From NCBI GenBank assembly GCA_002189035.1, contig NEEC01000015.1:62001-126000 (forward strand): a stretch of 64,000 bases of DNA, read 5' to 3'. The translations under genes and the position numbers were made by a program. The DNA is from Utricularia gibba. Its lineage: Eukaryota; Streptophyta; Magnoliopsida; Lamiales; Lentibulariaceae. The notes beneath the pieces were generated by a model. The model was not told the origin of the DNA. It did not search any database and worked only from the letters and a program-made list of their open reading frames with translations. Positions 38,001 to 50,412 of this stretch are shown in pieces (position 1 is the first letter of the stretch; the number at the start of each line of letters is the position of its first letter).

Positions 38001-38644
38001 TGCGGAATCGGAACAGGATGACCTCTCGTCATACCCCTCATTTCATAATGTAGCCTCTCATCATCCAATGAGGGAAAGAGTGGACTTTCAGGAGGTGTCA
38101 ATAGCCTGAGTTCATTAGTGTAAGGAGAGATAAATAATTACAACAAGAATCTCATAGCATGAGCAGGAAAAAACAATTAAATGAAATCAGTACAGAAATC
38201 AATCATCAATCCAGAAAAAGGAAAACATCAATAATTAGACATCACGAGCGGATGAAAAACGATCAACCAGTCATAATCATTTTTGTCCACTGCGTTGAGG
38301 AGGTCACTACTCTCTCCCGAGTAACAATCGCGAACCCCTTGTGATCAGATGACTGCTTTATTCTGGATGCTGCTAGAACAAAACAAGGGGCATTTGTCAA
38401 CCAGTGTAATGCTAAAAGCCCAAAAGAGCATCATAGAGAAAAGGAGCGAGAACTTACCAAAGATGTCATCCAAGTCACAATTTGATTGAAGCAAATAATT
38501 ATCCCTTTCTTTGTTCTTCACCTCGTTGAACAGCGCAAGATCATCTTCCTTGTCATCAAGGGCGATCCTACGTCCAAGACTACGCCCTCGTTTAGGATTC
38601 GCAGTCCTTAGCTCAGAAATTTTTGGATTAGGCGATGGAGGCAT
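35016..38644 (-). CDS. Ser/Pro/Arg-rich basic protein (At2g40070 type), one-base frameshift
   Basis: Six exons: 38644-38458, 38372-38268, 38105-38000, 37915-37202, 37107-35475 and 35401-35016. The product would be 1043 residues with one base restored. The start [14 protein letters not shown] and [20 protein letters not shown], then [16 protein letters not shown], a long Ser/Pro/Arg-rich part ([35 protein letters not shown]) and [18 protein letters not shown], define this plant family. The acidic, disordered middle is divergent. A conserved helix near the end reads [20 protein letters not shown]. The protein ends CNCTIM, which fits a CaaX prenylation box. Its function is not known to me. In exon 2 the frame [11 protein letters not shown] must change to [16 protein letters not shown]; one missing G in the run at 38316-38318 (minus strand) restores every downstream phase. 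Confidence 0.85.
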
Positions 38645-40018
38645 TTCTCGGACTCCCTGAACGGAGTCGTACGATGAACCCGATGCTCAACTACTTAATC
38701 ATGATCACTTCAAACATCATCGACAACCAAAAGACCCCAGATCCAATCTATCTCAACCATCAACCCAATTAAAACCGGGAAAGAAAATCCCAGTTTGAAA
38801 CTTCAGAATCCAAGGCAGCCACAATCCAGACGCTAATAACTGGAAAAAAAAAGCAGAAATTTTTCAGCAAACCCTTTAAATGAGCTGAAGTTGTGAGCAT
38901 CCACGTAGAGTGGATCTGCAGTGGGGTTGCGCAGATCAAGAGAAATCGCGGATCAGGAAATGGAAGACAGAACCAAACAGGAAAACACAAAATAGTTGAT
39001 AGAGCCCAAGAGATTGGAGGAAGGCAAAAGGGTAAAAATTGAAGAAAGGTGCAATAATGGTTCACGTGAGAGGTGGATTAAGAAGCCAGAAAGCGAAATG
39101 TGCAATGGGGGCACCACCAGCATCACCCCCAGTAGCGAAGATGATGAAAAAAGCTAAGACGCATAAAAGAAAAAGAAAATGGGAACTCCTCCTCACTCAT
39201 TCAGTAGCCCACGAGTAAAGTGACACACACAGTAAAAAGAATCAATCTTTCAGGGGTTAGTTCACTTTTCCCATCAAGTTCTTCTGTTTGCTTTCGCTGT
39301 GAGTTTGAGCAATCATAGGTAGATCGATCGCATAGCATACACGTAGATAACCCCTTTTCTACAACCGTTGCATCCTGGCAGTTGAGTATGGGCATTCAGA
39401 TGAATATTCAAAGGAGAGGAGACATACAGACTCACGTGCAGGATTAAATACATACCGGGTCATTTCAGATAAAAATAAAAAATCTAGTCTTTCTGTTACC
39501 TGCATTTACGTACAGCATTGAAGAAGACAATCGTTGATTTTTGGTGCTTCAGAGCCTTTTTTTATTAAAAATATGAGAGCATCTATCCAGTGTTTTCAGC
39601 TCACTTTCGTAAAAGACAGGCAGCACCAAGTTCTTGAAATCAGAGTTTGGCAGTAGGCTCGATTGACCCACGAAGAGTTTTCCTGGTTCACCCAGTCAAA
39701 TGGGTCGTAAACCCAGTAAAAAACATGTCCTGGTTCAAATTGGTAAGAACTGATGTAACCCTCCTCCAAACTTGAGATGCGCTGCTCGAAACTTGAAAGG
39801 AACCTGCCAATGGCCAAGTTTAATAAACTGGATGAAGAATGTAACCGTTGATTATGGAGAACAAATACTAAAAACAAACAACCGAGAAGACCAAACCTGC
39901 CTCCCTTCTTCGCAGTCCCCCCTGACAACAAGAGACATGCTCTGGCAATGTATTTGGAAGATTCTCTCATTAAAATTTAAACAGCTGAAATTTTACGCTG
40001 CGACAAAAAGTCTTAATC
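38645..40018. other. Upstream region of the Ser/Pro/Arg-rich gene, no further gene recognised
   Basis: The first few hundred bases are promoter and leader. A 124-codon minus-strand frame (39970-39596) has no domain or homologue I recognise and no convincing splice partners. It is left uncalled. Confidence 0.5.
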
Positions 40019-40092
40019 TGGCGTCGCCCGGACTCGAACCGGAGACCTTCAGTGTGTTAGACTGACGTGATAACCAACTACACCACGACACC
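40019..40092 (-). tRNA. tRNA-Val (AAC), second identical copy
   Basis: The reverse complement is base-for-base identical over 74 bases to the tRNA at 11601-11674, with anticodon AAC. It has a CAA triplet just upstream (within TTCCAATA) and a T5 run about 15 bases downstream as Pol III terminator. Flanking sequence beyond that is unrelated to the first copy. No coding gene overlaps it. Confidence 0.95.
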
Positions 40093-40552
40093 TATTGGAA
40101 GAGTTTTTTCTAGTTTTAAATGTTATTATTAGAGCGTATATTTATGCATTAAATTACTTAAATACCATTTTAAAATATGGATAAAATTGAAAAACGAAAA
40201 ATCTTATAAGATGAATATATTTAAATTCACTAGTTGATTGAATTTATATAAATCCATATCTATAAGTTAATGATGAGGTTATCTAAAACTATTGGGTAAA
40301 TTTATACTCATCAATAACCAAAGTAGCAAAAGTTGTTAAAATATTAAACCTATCGATAAATTTGACTAAACCTACAAACCAAACATATCGTAAAATGCAT
40401 ACGTTATTTGTTGACAATGGCACTTTTACTGGAAGCAGCTGAGATATAAATCTTACTGATTGTTCTACAATCATTCCAAATACTTTATTCTAAATCATTC
40501 TAATCGTTCCCACCCCACCACTTGAAAGACACCAAGGCAATGAGTTGCATTC
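40093..40552. other. AT-rich intergenic spacer
   Basis: Strongly AT-rich sequence without open frames fills 40110-40500. No terminal inverted repeats or target duplications are apparent. The end nearest 40553 is the 3' UTR side of the ABC transporter. Confidence 0.55.
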
Positions 40553-43500
40553 TTAGATTCCCCCAGCGGCCGATCTTCTCAGCAGCTCGACTAGACCAGA
40601 GAAAGCAGAGTTGCTGTCTCGAAGCAGACTTGATGGAGGGTCAAACTCAATAACCTTCCCTGCAAAAACCAACCAGTGTTTCATCATTCCTTTGCTTGTC
40701 TTGGGGTGGACACAGCACACATTTACAGCCTTACCATCAGCTAGAACCATAACCAGATCGTTGTCGATGACTGTGTGTATCCTGTGAGCTATAGTGATGA
40801 CAGTACATTCACTGGTTTCTTCCCTCAGAGTCATCTGTATCAGGTTATCTGTTGCTGTGTCAACTGAAGCCGTAGCCTCATCCATTACTAGTATTCGTCG
40901 TCGTTGTAGAAGCACCCTTGCTAGGCAAACGAGTTGTCTTTGCCCCAGGCTCCAGTTCTCTCCATCTTCAGCAACTGAATGCAACACTTACAAAATATCA
41001 GGAGCTTGACGAGACTGACAGGATAAACATTTTACATATACTGGCTTGAGACCTGGAGAATCAAGAAGCCTTTCGTCACCGTTCTGCTTTATGTTTTCAG
41101 CAAGATGGCATTTGCGTAAAACCTGTTTTTAATGCGAAACAATAAGCCAAAATGATCAATCAATGATGATGCAAAGATATAATGATATCATTGACTACCT
41201 CCCATAGCTCAGGGTCAGAGTGTTCTTGTAGAGGATCAAGATTCGTTCTCAATGTCCCCTGAAACAAAATTGGATCTTGTGGTATTATACTTAATCTAGA
41301 CCTCAGATCATGGAGACCAATCTTTGAAATGTCCAATCCATCGATCAAAATGTACCCCTCCGAAGGCTCGACAGCTCTGAAAAGCGCCTGAATTAGGGTA
41401 GACTTGCCACTTCCAGTTCTCCCGATCACAGCAATTCTCTTTTTACCTGGGAAAGTGCATGTGATTCCTTTTAGAACTCTCGGAAGTGAGGGACTAAACT
41501 GTATGTGAAGATTTCGGAATTCAATTCTTCCATCTTGTGGCCATTCGGGTTCAGGCCTGCTGTTCAGCAGAATCAATGGAGCTTCACTGGGTATACAGGA
41601 GAATTGAAGAATCCTCTCTACAGAGATCATCTTGTTTTCCACGTTACAAAGGTTCCATATTATCCATGCTTGAAGCACATTCAAGTTCAAGCCATAGGTG
41701 GCTGCAAGTCCGGCCAAAGCTGCCACCAAGTCAGCATCATTAACTCAAAATTTTGTTCTTGTCAGACTACTATACAATTTATTGTACGAGTATCAGTGCT
41801 TACTGCGATCAATGGCTGACCTTGGAAAGCAGACAAGGACGGTAAGAAGCAGAAAGAAGGCAATGTTGAAAAGAACGTTGATCCTTACGCAAAGCCATTC
41901 CATTGTTCCACAGTTGTGAAAGGCAACACGGGAGTAATTGTCAATGAGCTCAAGATTCTTTTCCCAAAACCGATCTTTTTGATTGAAGGTCCGAATTACT
42001 GTTGCCCCGGAAACTGATTCTGAAAAATGATGGATAACAGGAGCTTGTTGAACTGGGACCATTCTGGCTAATTCTCGTGCAGTGGAGATGTAGTATGACT
42101 GCCAGTATAAAGTAACAGAATATGATCGAGGATCTGCTGAAAGGAATTGATTAATTTGCAGGTACTAGAAGGATTCTTGCCTGATACCATATGGATATTG
42201 CAAATACAACGAGGAAGAGAAACAAAAAGTGCCAGGTGATCTGCGACATGAGCACAACAATGCTGAGAAGCTGAATAACTGCAAATGCCAGCCCAGCTAG
42301 CCTGTAAGCGATATCTGTATCGACTACACTTTGATCTGTGGAAAACTGATGATAGGAAAGCATAAATATAATTATAAGTACGCTTCAGAACATGAGGAAA
42401 ACAGAGAGGACATACATATACTGACCCGTTTAAGGATTCGACTGGAAGGTGTTGAGTCGAAGAAAGACAAAGGTGCCTGAAATATGGTCTTTATCATTCT
42501 GAGGAAGAGGCACTGAGCCGTCTCCATAGCTACAGTTGACAGCACAAAAGCTCGCACTAGAATAAAGAGAGAGCTACCACAAGAAAGCAAAGCAAAAACA
42601 ATGAGCAAGTGCATTTTAGTGACACTCTCTTCTTCTGATCCCCAAGCAATCCAGTAATTGCTAGCCATTTGCAAAATCTGGAATAGGATCTGACATAACA
42701 AAACGATTGGGACAAGAGAACCTTTGTATGCAGCTGTAATGAATTTTGCATAGACCTGCCATTTCACTCGGCCGCTTTCAGTTTTTTCGTTTTGATTTAA
42801 TGGACTATTGCAGAGATCAACAAGTTTTACTTCATTTTCATCTATCTGTTCAACCTGATGCTTACCCTTGGTTGAGCTGATGAACTTTCGAGGATTCACT
42901 TGATCTAAAGATTTATTGTGAGCCTCCACTAGATGTAACAGTTCTCCATTTTGTTTCACAATCAAATCTTGATATGTGCCCAACTCATTGATCCTTCCAT
43001 CCTTCATAACCTGCTTCGATCGTAAAGAAAAGTTTACACTGCTGTGTGTATAGAAAAAGCATTAACAGAGAGATTTGATAAAACATACCAATATAAAATC
43101 AGAAGCAGCCAGAAATTCTAGCTGATGAGTGACATAGACTACTGTCTTCTCGTGCAAGAGTTGCAATAGACATGTCTGCACATTGAATGAGATCATAAGA
43201 ATAGCTCCTAACCCACAAGATAATGGCCCTGCCCTGTTGCATTGACGCCACCATAGAATAACAAAAATATAAAAAACAAAAAAGGGTAGAGAGAAGCAAG
43301 AAAAAAAACCCGTAACAGAAGTACGCTAATGAATGCTGCAAAATGGATACAAAGAAGAATCCGTCTTGCCTTGAACATATGAGCCCCTGTATTTGCATCA
43401 ACAGCACTGAAAGGGTCATCAAACAAGTATATATCTGAGTTGTGATAAAGAGCTCTTGCCATTTGGATTCTCTGTTTTTGTCCACCACTCAAATTGAAGC

Positions 43501-45718
43501 CTCTCTCCCCTACGACATATAAATCTCCAGCATTCCACATTTCAATGTCGTGATTTAAAGCACAGGCTTTAATCACCTGACCGTAAAAAGTTTGATCCAT
43601 TTCCTTTCCGAACAACATATTATCTCTCACAGTACCTGTCTGTATCCAGGAACTTTGAGGGACAAAGGATTTTGATCCAGAAGTTCTGATACTCAACCCT
43701 GATACCAAGTGTAATTCTCCAATTATACTGAAAAGCAAACTTGTTTTTCCTGATCCAATGGAGCCACAAATAGCAATCTTGCTACCCCTTTTAATTTTGA
43801 GTTTCTCAGACAACTTAATTGTTGGCCTCTTTGTGACTCCACTGTGCCATGAAAACTCTCCAGCCTCAAATTCGATGGCAACCCCTGCTGTAGTATAGCC
43901 ATAACATTCTATTTGTTTCTTCTCATTTTGCTCCAGAATGAAGTTTTGAACTCGATCAATTGAAACTTTAGTCTGAGCAGTCGAAGAAATAAGCTCTGGC
44001 AGGTTATAGATTGGTTCTTGAAGAATTCGAAAAATAGCTAAAGCAGAAAGAACATTTCCTGATGTTAATGGTGTCCTGAAGACCATACTGACACCAAAAG
44101 TCACTAATGATACTAATGTTGGAGATGCCCAGAATAGAAAAGCAACAGTTGAGCAAGTATAGAGATATCGTCTGAGCCAAACTTTTTCCGTTTCCCGGAG
44201 CTGAAGCAACCTCTCCAAAAATTCTGTTTCCCATGAATACAACTTCAGTATTCGCATATTCTTTATTGTCTCTGAAGTTTCCTTTACCCTTGAATCCTTG
44301 GATTCCATAATCTTTCTGTGCAGTCTTTCTTGCACGTTAGCAAGTGGGGTGTTACATACCAACGCAAATGCAGCGGTGAAAAGAGCAGCACAAGCTGGTC
44401 CAACTCCTAAATTCTCGTATAGTAAAACAAGGGAAAAGGTAATCTGAACAGGAAGCAACCAAAAGCCATGGAAATACCAGCAGAATTCTCCAATCCTCTC
44501 AGCATCAACATTCAGAAGATTAATGATTTTCCCGTTGATTATACCACCATGCTTAATTGACAGAGATTTCTTATATACCAATGCCATCAAGGCTGCTCTC
44601 ACCCGGATACCAATCCTATGGGATCCAAAATACCATTGCCGCTGACATAATGACTCCACAGTCTTTGAAGCGAAAAAGATCAAAGCTAAAGTAACACCAT
44701 AAACCCAAGTTTGGTTTTCATCCTTTGTTAACAAGTTCACAAAGCTCCTTATCAATATAGGGCCCATACATGAAGCCATTGTATTTACCCCTGCAAAAGA
44801 GTTCATCATCTTCTTGTCAACAAAAGATTACAGTGCTAAGTCATTACAAAAATAAGTATGTTTAACACAGAGCTTGAAGTTTTTGGACGAAGAGCGAGTA
44901 CCAGCAAAAACGCCATTAATCACTAGAGGTTTCCATTCAGCATGAAGTATGGCTTTTGCAAGGTGACCTTTCTGCTTTCTGAGGGACTCTTCAAGCAGTA
45001 AAGCAGCTTCATGGGCACTATCACTTCGCGGGATTGGTGGTATGTCTTCGACTTCGAGTTTTTTACAGTAACCAATGCGAAACAGAGGATTCAGCCACCC
45101 AAATGTAAGCTTCTTCCATATTCCGGCACTAGAAAATCGAACCTTACCATACAATTGATCATTCCGGGACTGTTTTTCAAGCAAGGGCTCGGTGGCATCA
45201 CTTGACTCTTTTGCAGTTGTGCTACACAAATCATTGAAAAAGAGAACCAGAGACAACGGAAGAGAAACAAAATCAATCACATTGGATTGTGGAACTAGGT
45301 CTGTAGTTACCAAAAGCTTGAAATGTTGGCCAAGATAAACGATGGCAAAGAACAAATTAAATAGGCTGGAAAAACCCCACCACAGAGTAAGGACTAAGTG
45401 CCTCTTTCTTGGTGTCTTGATTGCTGAATGTATGGCAAGAATGCAAGAAAAACACCACGTTGTAGCGGATAAAATAGCATCAATATTGCTGATTCCACAT
45501 CTCCAAAACTCATATACACAGAAAGCCGTATAAGATAAGCAAATTATGATATTCAGTGAAGCAGAAATCCTGGTAACTGTTGGTTTTTCTCTTTGCGAAA
45601 GATGCTCCTCAGCATTTCTTTTCTTCGAGGCATCCAAAAAAACCCATACAAGAAACAGCAGACAAAATGCCAATTTGGCCAACTTCAGAATACTATCGAA
45701 TCCGAAATCAGGACTCAT
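40553..45718 (-). CDS. ABC transporter, subfamily C (MRP), ABCC8-like
   Basis: Ten exons: 45718-44902, 44790-43370, 43175-43089, 43010-42426, 42345-42181, 42098-41804, 41719-41199, 41122-41053, 40974-40735, 40659-40553. They close in phase to 1435 residues, a full-length ABCC. An N-terminal hydrophobic TMD0 precedes [22 protein letters not shown]1 has Walker [10 protein letters not shown], signature [16 protein letters not shown] and Walker [17 protein letters not shown]2 has Walker [13 protein letters not shown], a degenerate signature [13 protein letters not shown], Walker [13 protein letters not shown] and the His loop [13 protein letters not shown] proteins pump glutathione conjugates and other anions, often into the vacuole; the substrate here is unknown. 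Introns after exon 2 (43369) and exon 5 (42180) use GC donors. The start is uncertain: 45718 is the first ATG in frame, and an upstream coding exon may be missing. Confidence 0.92.
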
Positions 45719-47177
45719 AATACAAGCATTATGGAGCGCTTGCAGGCTGAAGAGAAGAGATCTTAAACCTCCCACAAACAATCACATGCAAGTTATATAA
45801 GACCAAAACATGACAGCCACACCAAGTTCGTGTCTTGAGTACATCAAGTTTGAATTTCATATAGATGTCACCATGTATCTCTCTACTACGCGTTAACAAC
45901 GTTTCAGAGAGCAGCACCAGGAAAGTGCGCAGTTTATGTATTATCCATTTATATAGTCCAGAACCTCATTACAAAGCTGGGAGCAGAAACAATGGAATGC
46001 CGACAAAAAGATGAATATATCATGCGCAGGCAGCATATTTCCTGTCGACACATTTTACCCCAAAGTGAAAACTATGAAATAGTTCATTCCATACGGATCG
46101 GAGAAGTCCCACAATGAATCACCCAATAAAAGCAAAAAGAAGAGGGACTGAGGAAAAGATTCACATCGATTAGGGGATGTTAGGCAGCAGTAATAAAGCC
46201 AATTAAATGGTCCGATTTGAGGGGGTTGGTCCCCGTTTTCATGACACCTCATTAAAGAACCGAATCGTGATGGAGCCAGCCAGCCACAGCAACTGGGCAG
46301 CCATTTACCGTATGAGTGCTGCAAGAATACCAGAGGCATGCACACTTCGACCACGTACACCATGCGCTGTAAAGCAATGGGGACAATGTGAAAAAAGAGA
46401 AAACGAGCCAAATATGTGGGTTGTCGTAGGGCACCCCCAGAATGAGTGGACGACATATTTTTATATACTGAATACCGACAATGTGGAGCCGCAGCATCAT
46501 GTACGGAGATAAGCGATATCAACTCAGATCATTCCTCTTATTAACACATGTTAAAAATGGCGTTGGCGGCCTGAACAAAGAAGTGGACTGAAAGGGCATA
46601 GCAGGATATGATTGAGAGGAAGCAGCGGGCTTGGCTGTTGGGAGTGATTTCTCTCAAGCCTGGATTGTCTGTGTTGAGACTTGAGAAGCGGACCTTTCAG
46701 AGAAGGAACTGGACTTGAATTTGGGCTTTTCGCAGCCCATTACTACTCATCCTAATTACTACGCTCCCCCAGTCCCGGCTGCGCCTTGTTTGTTCGCCGG
46801 AGACGGGTTTACTCTGGCATTCCTTTTATCCTGAAGTTACGCCGTTTCGATGTCGATATCAGTTTAAGGTGCTTCTGGAACTTGTAGTAGTATTCTTCCA
46901 TTCCTCTTCCATATAGTTTGAAATTTGGGCCTGATTTCACGACCTTCTCTCAGCTAATTCCGGGACTTGTTGTCGCATCGTGTTGTATGTTTTTGCTGCT
47001 GGGTGCTCTTAATTATTCGGCCGATATCAGGTTTGCGGTGGAATTGCAAACCTTGTGTTGCCTTCTCTATTGATTATGCATTTCCTGTTAGTAGATTATG
47101 CTGGGTAATGAATAACCTATCTTTGATTTTCCAGGGCTTTTCATTCTGTATATCTATCTGGGTTTGGTGGCTGAACT
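45719..47177. other. Divergent promoter region of the ABC transporter and YqaJ-type gene
   Basis: No coding gene is supported. A likely leader intron of the downstream gene ends at the acceptor at 47133-47134. Short frames near 46055-46522 have no recognisable content. Confidence 0.5.
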
Positions 47178-48104
47178 ATGACCAATGCCTGTGTCCCTCG
47201 GTTCTGTATTATTCGTAGAGTGACATTGCATTTGCCTCCAAGAAGCAAGTCCAGAGTAGTATACATGAGAAGTTATTACACTTGTGCTTCGCTCTCCCCT
47301 TCTTCATCCAGCCTTCATTTTCCCACCTCTTGTTTTGTATTGAATGCTCATCTTGCTGCTTCTGATACTCCACAAAGATCAGACCAATGGTTTGCCCTCA
47401 GGAAGGACAGACTAACTACTAGCACTTTCAGCACAGCTCTTGGATTCTGGAAAGGTAATCGCCGATATGAACTGTGGCATGAGAAAGTATATTCCTCAGA
47501 TGTTCAGTTGAGCGACAAAAATAAGAATGGTGCGATGGAATGGGGTGTTCAGAACGAGGCTGTGGCGATTGAGAAATACAAAAGCATCACCGGCCGTGAT
47601 GTTAGTGCATTGGGTTTTGCCACTCATTCAGAGGAAGAATTCGGATGGATCGGAGCTTCTCCGGATGGTCTCCTGGGATGCCCCCCTGATGGTGGAATAC
47701 TTGAAGTAAAATGCCCCTTCAACAAGGGGAAGCCAGAGACGATGTTACCCTGGTTGAGTATGCCATTTTATTACATGCCTCAGATACAAGGACAAATGGA
47801 GGTGATGGATAGAGATTGGGTAGATTTGTATTGTTGGACACCAAACGGGAGCACCATATTTCGAGTTTATAGAGAAAAAAGCTACTGGGATTTGATTCAT
47901 GGGATTCTGCGGGAGTTTTGGTGGGAGCATGTTGTTCCAGCTAGAGAATCAATCCTCTTGGGAAAACAGGAAGAAGCTGAGTTATTCAAACCAACTTCAA
48001 CACACAAGCAAACCGGGTTCATCATTCACAGAAGTTTGAAACTGGCTGAAGAAGCAAAGCTGCTCTGCAGGGAGATTGCTGGCCATGTTGAATTTTATCC
48101 CTAG
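47178..48104 (+). CDS. YqaJ-domain exonuclease-like protein (PD-(D/E)xK fold)
   Basis: A single exon encodes 308 residues. The first about 60 residues are rich in Ser and Arg and poor in acids, suggesting organelle import. The domain starts at RSDQWFALRKDRLTTS, a typical YqaJ beginning, and continues FGWIGASPDGLLGCPPDGG and ILEVKCPFNKGKP. The D of SPDG and the ExK of LEVKC are the catalytic triad of restriction-endonuclease-like nucleases. Then PFYYMPQIQGQMEVMDRDW follows, also conserved. Plant copies form a small nuclear-encoded family of 'restriction endonuclease type II-like' proteins (At1g13810 type). The bacterial and phage relatives are lambda-exonuclease-like recombination nucleases. 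The plant role, perhaps in organelle DNA, is unproven. A leader intron probably ends at 47134. Confidence 0.88.
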   Translation: MTNACVPRFCIIRRVTLHLPPRSKSRVVYMRSYYTCASLSPSSSSLHFPTSCFVLNAHLAASDTPQRSDQWFALRKDRLTTSTFSTALGFWKGNRRYELWHEKVYSSDVQLSDKNKNGAMEWGVQNEAVAIEKYKSITGRDVSALGFATHSEEEFGWIGASPDGLLGCPPDGGILEVKCPFNKGKPETMLPWLSMPFYYMPQIQGQMEVMDRDWVDLYCWTPNGSTIFRVYREKSYWDLIHGILREFWWEHVVPARESILLGKQEEAELFKPTSTHKQTGFIIHRSLKLAEEAKLLCREIAGHVEFYP

Positions 48105-48722
48105 CTGCCTTCATTGCTGTACTTAACTGATGTACTCTTTATCCTTGTTAAAGTTTTGATGCTATATAACAAAAGAAGCATTCATTGGAGATACGAAAAA
48201 TCTATTAAACAAGCAACTGTCATCAAAGCTGTTTAACAGGGGACTTGGTTTAATCAACAGAAAAATCATCAAGTAACAGAAGCCAAGTACTATCACATCA
48301 TCCATATCCCTTCTAACAGTCATCAATAGCAACATTACATAGTAATCTGGTAGTATGGCAATTAATTGTTAATAAGTCATATCACATAGAATAAAACATA
48401 TGAATAGAAAGCTGCAGCTCACCCAAAGAAAAATAAATATGACTTGGGTATCTGAGTCGTCTCTCTCAACAGTTTCGGTATTCCCCAATCTCAAGGAATA
48501 CTGAAGGATAAAGAGAAAGATCATTGTTCTCCAAGCACCATCACAGGGACTAGTCGCCAAGCAGTGAGCTGTTCACCGCACATATCCAGCATTCAAATTA
48601 TTTATTCCAAGGTTAGCTAAAGAAGCAGCTTTGAGAATCACAAGCAGTTTCCAGCTCCTCTGACCAAGATGATTGAAATGATAACAGCTTGGATAACTCA
48701 GAGACCGCGTGGAATCATGGTA
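48105..48722. other. Convergent 3' region between YqaJ-type and SKIP14 genes
   Basis: Both transcripts end here. No gene is recognised. Confidence 0.55.
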
Positions 48723-50412
48723 CTAAAGCAGCTGTCTGCAACAATCTGAACATAGCAACTCCAAGCAGAAAGTTTCTTCAAAAGCAGTATCATTGACACA
48801 CCTACCGCATTGAGCACACCGGGCTATGCAAAGAGTACATGCACGACAAGCTTGAGAGGGATCTTTAGTGCTACAACTCTCAGAAGGGCAGTCGTAGACC
48901 AATCGATATTTATCGCATCTCGGACATATATCAATATCTATAGCTCGATCATCTTCATATGGTAGATAAAAATTCCCACGGTGAAAAAAATATCGTTTGC
49001 AAGCACTATGGCAGTTACTGCCAATGCCAAGTAGCATCTTCAACTCTTCAAAATGTTCGTGGTCAACTCCATAAAGACCACCTATCCGAAGACGCTTTAT
49101 GCCTCCAACATTTTTTTGAGAATTAAATGCCCTGATGCTATCGACTACACATTCGATGCTGATCCTCGTACACCCAGGAATGGAGAGCTGCCACAGCCAA
49201 AAAAAATCCATGCTTATATGCATATACAATGTTTAAATATCAGCATTTCAACAAATCCAAACCGATAAATAATTGAATAGAGCTTTTACAGCATCCAATA
49301 ACATGTAAATAGCATTAGAAAATGAGCACTTTCAACCCGAAATAGCATTAGAGGAAGGGTGATAGACAACCAAGAAAACTGCAACGAAACACAACTAAAA
49401 ATCTGACCTTGCTTAGTTGTGGATTGGTTTCTAATATAAACCTTAGACCATCATCAGTGACTTTAGGGCAATCAACCAAGCTCAGGCATTGGAGTTTACC
49501 TTGCGCCCTGCTAGCCAATCTCAAAAGAACATCATCCGTGATCCTTTCATTAAGAGGTTGATCTATACGGATGGTTTTCCATAACCAGGGATCTGTTCGG
49601 ATGGACAAGAATAACGATTTGCAAACTCTTTCCAACGATAAAAGGTCTGTTAATCCCAAGTAGCTAAAAACCAAAGTGAACGCCCCCTCAAGAAATGAAG
49701 TTTCCTCCACTTGTTTTTCAGGAGAAAGAGGAAGAAAAACAGTGCTTTTATCATTTCCCCTCCCAGATCCAACAGCATCAAACGTACCACAAACGTGTAA
49801 GAAATGAGTATCACAAATATCCAGTTCGGACTCAATAGCTTCCTCCTTCACGGGTATATCTACAAGATTGGGTATTATCTTCTCGTGAAATGGAGCAGTG
49901 CCAGGGAAATCGTGCATGAATGGAACTTCATCAGCATTGAGATTGCTAGATGAACACGACGCATCCAAAGCAGGTATCTCAGTGAATTGAACAGTATTAG
50001 GAAATGGCTGGAAACTCAAACCATGATGCCACAAAAACCCCCATCTATCTAACACACTGTAATCATTTACACTGGTACTGCCATCATTGCTCCACGTGTA
50101 TCCATCACAGTTTACCTCCAAATCTTCTAGCCATCCAGTGATCGCAGTAAAAGTAGTCTGAATATCCATACCAAAAGGATCAGAGGGCAGCAGGTCAACA
50201 ATGTCATCAGAATCTGACTTTGATGCAAAAAATCCATAGTTTCTTTCCTTATCTTCATCAAGATTCGTACGCCAAACCCTCGAGCTGCTTTCCACAGTGT
50301 TGTCCGAAACACCTTCTACCAGGTACCCGTTCATGATTCCAAAAGGCGATATCAAAGTATCATCAGCAAGATGGGTAGAAAATAAATGTTGATGTAAATA
50401 GTTCAAGGCCAT
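48723..50412 (-). CDS. SKIP14: F-box protein SKIP14
   Basis: Two exons, 50412-49408 and 49187-48723, join in phase to 489 residues. The N-terminal 230 residues are variable. The F-box-like region reads LVFSYLGLTDLLSLERVC followed by SIRTDPWLWKTIRIDQPL. Leucine-rich repeats follow (KLQCLSLVDCPKVTDDGLRF, LSIPGCTRISIECVVDSI). The C terminus is Cys/His-rich: CPRCDKYRLVYDCPSESC, CRACTLCIARCAQCGRC and ELLCSDCC, probably zinc-binding and typical of SKIP14. It should be the substrate-binding part of an SCF ubiquitin ligase through ASK proteins; targets are unknown. The ATG at 50412 follows a splice acceptor at 50426-50425 (TTTGCAG on the gene strand), so the leader carries an intron. Confidence 0.9.

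Noticed and set aside
39596-39970. 124-codon minus-strand open frame near the second tRNA
   Set aside because: Hydrophobic N-terminal half and acidic C-terminal half match no family I know, and no intron structure closes around it.
43208-43370. Read-through extension of ABCC8 exon 2
   Set aside because: It replaces the conserved [17 protein letters not shown] segment by a low-complexity hydrophobic tail; a GC-AG splice restores the family sequence.
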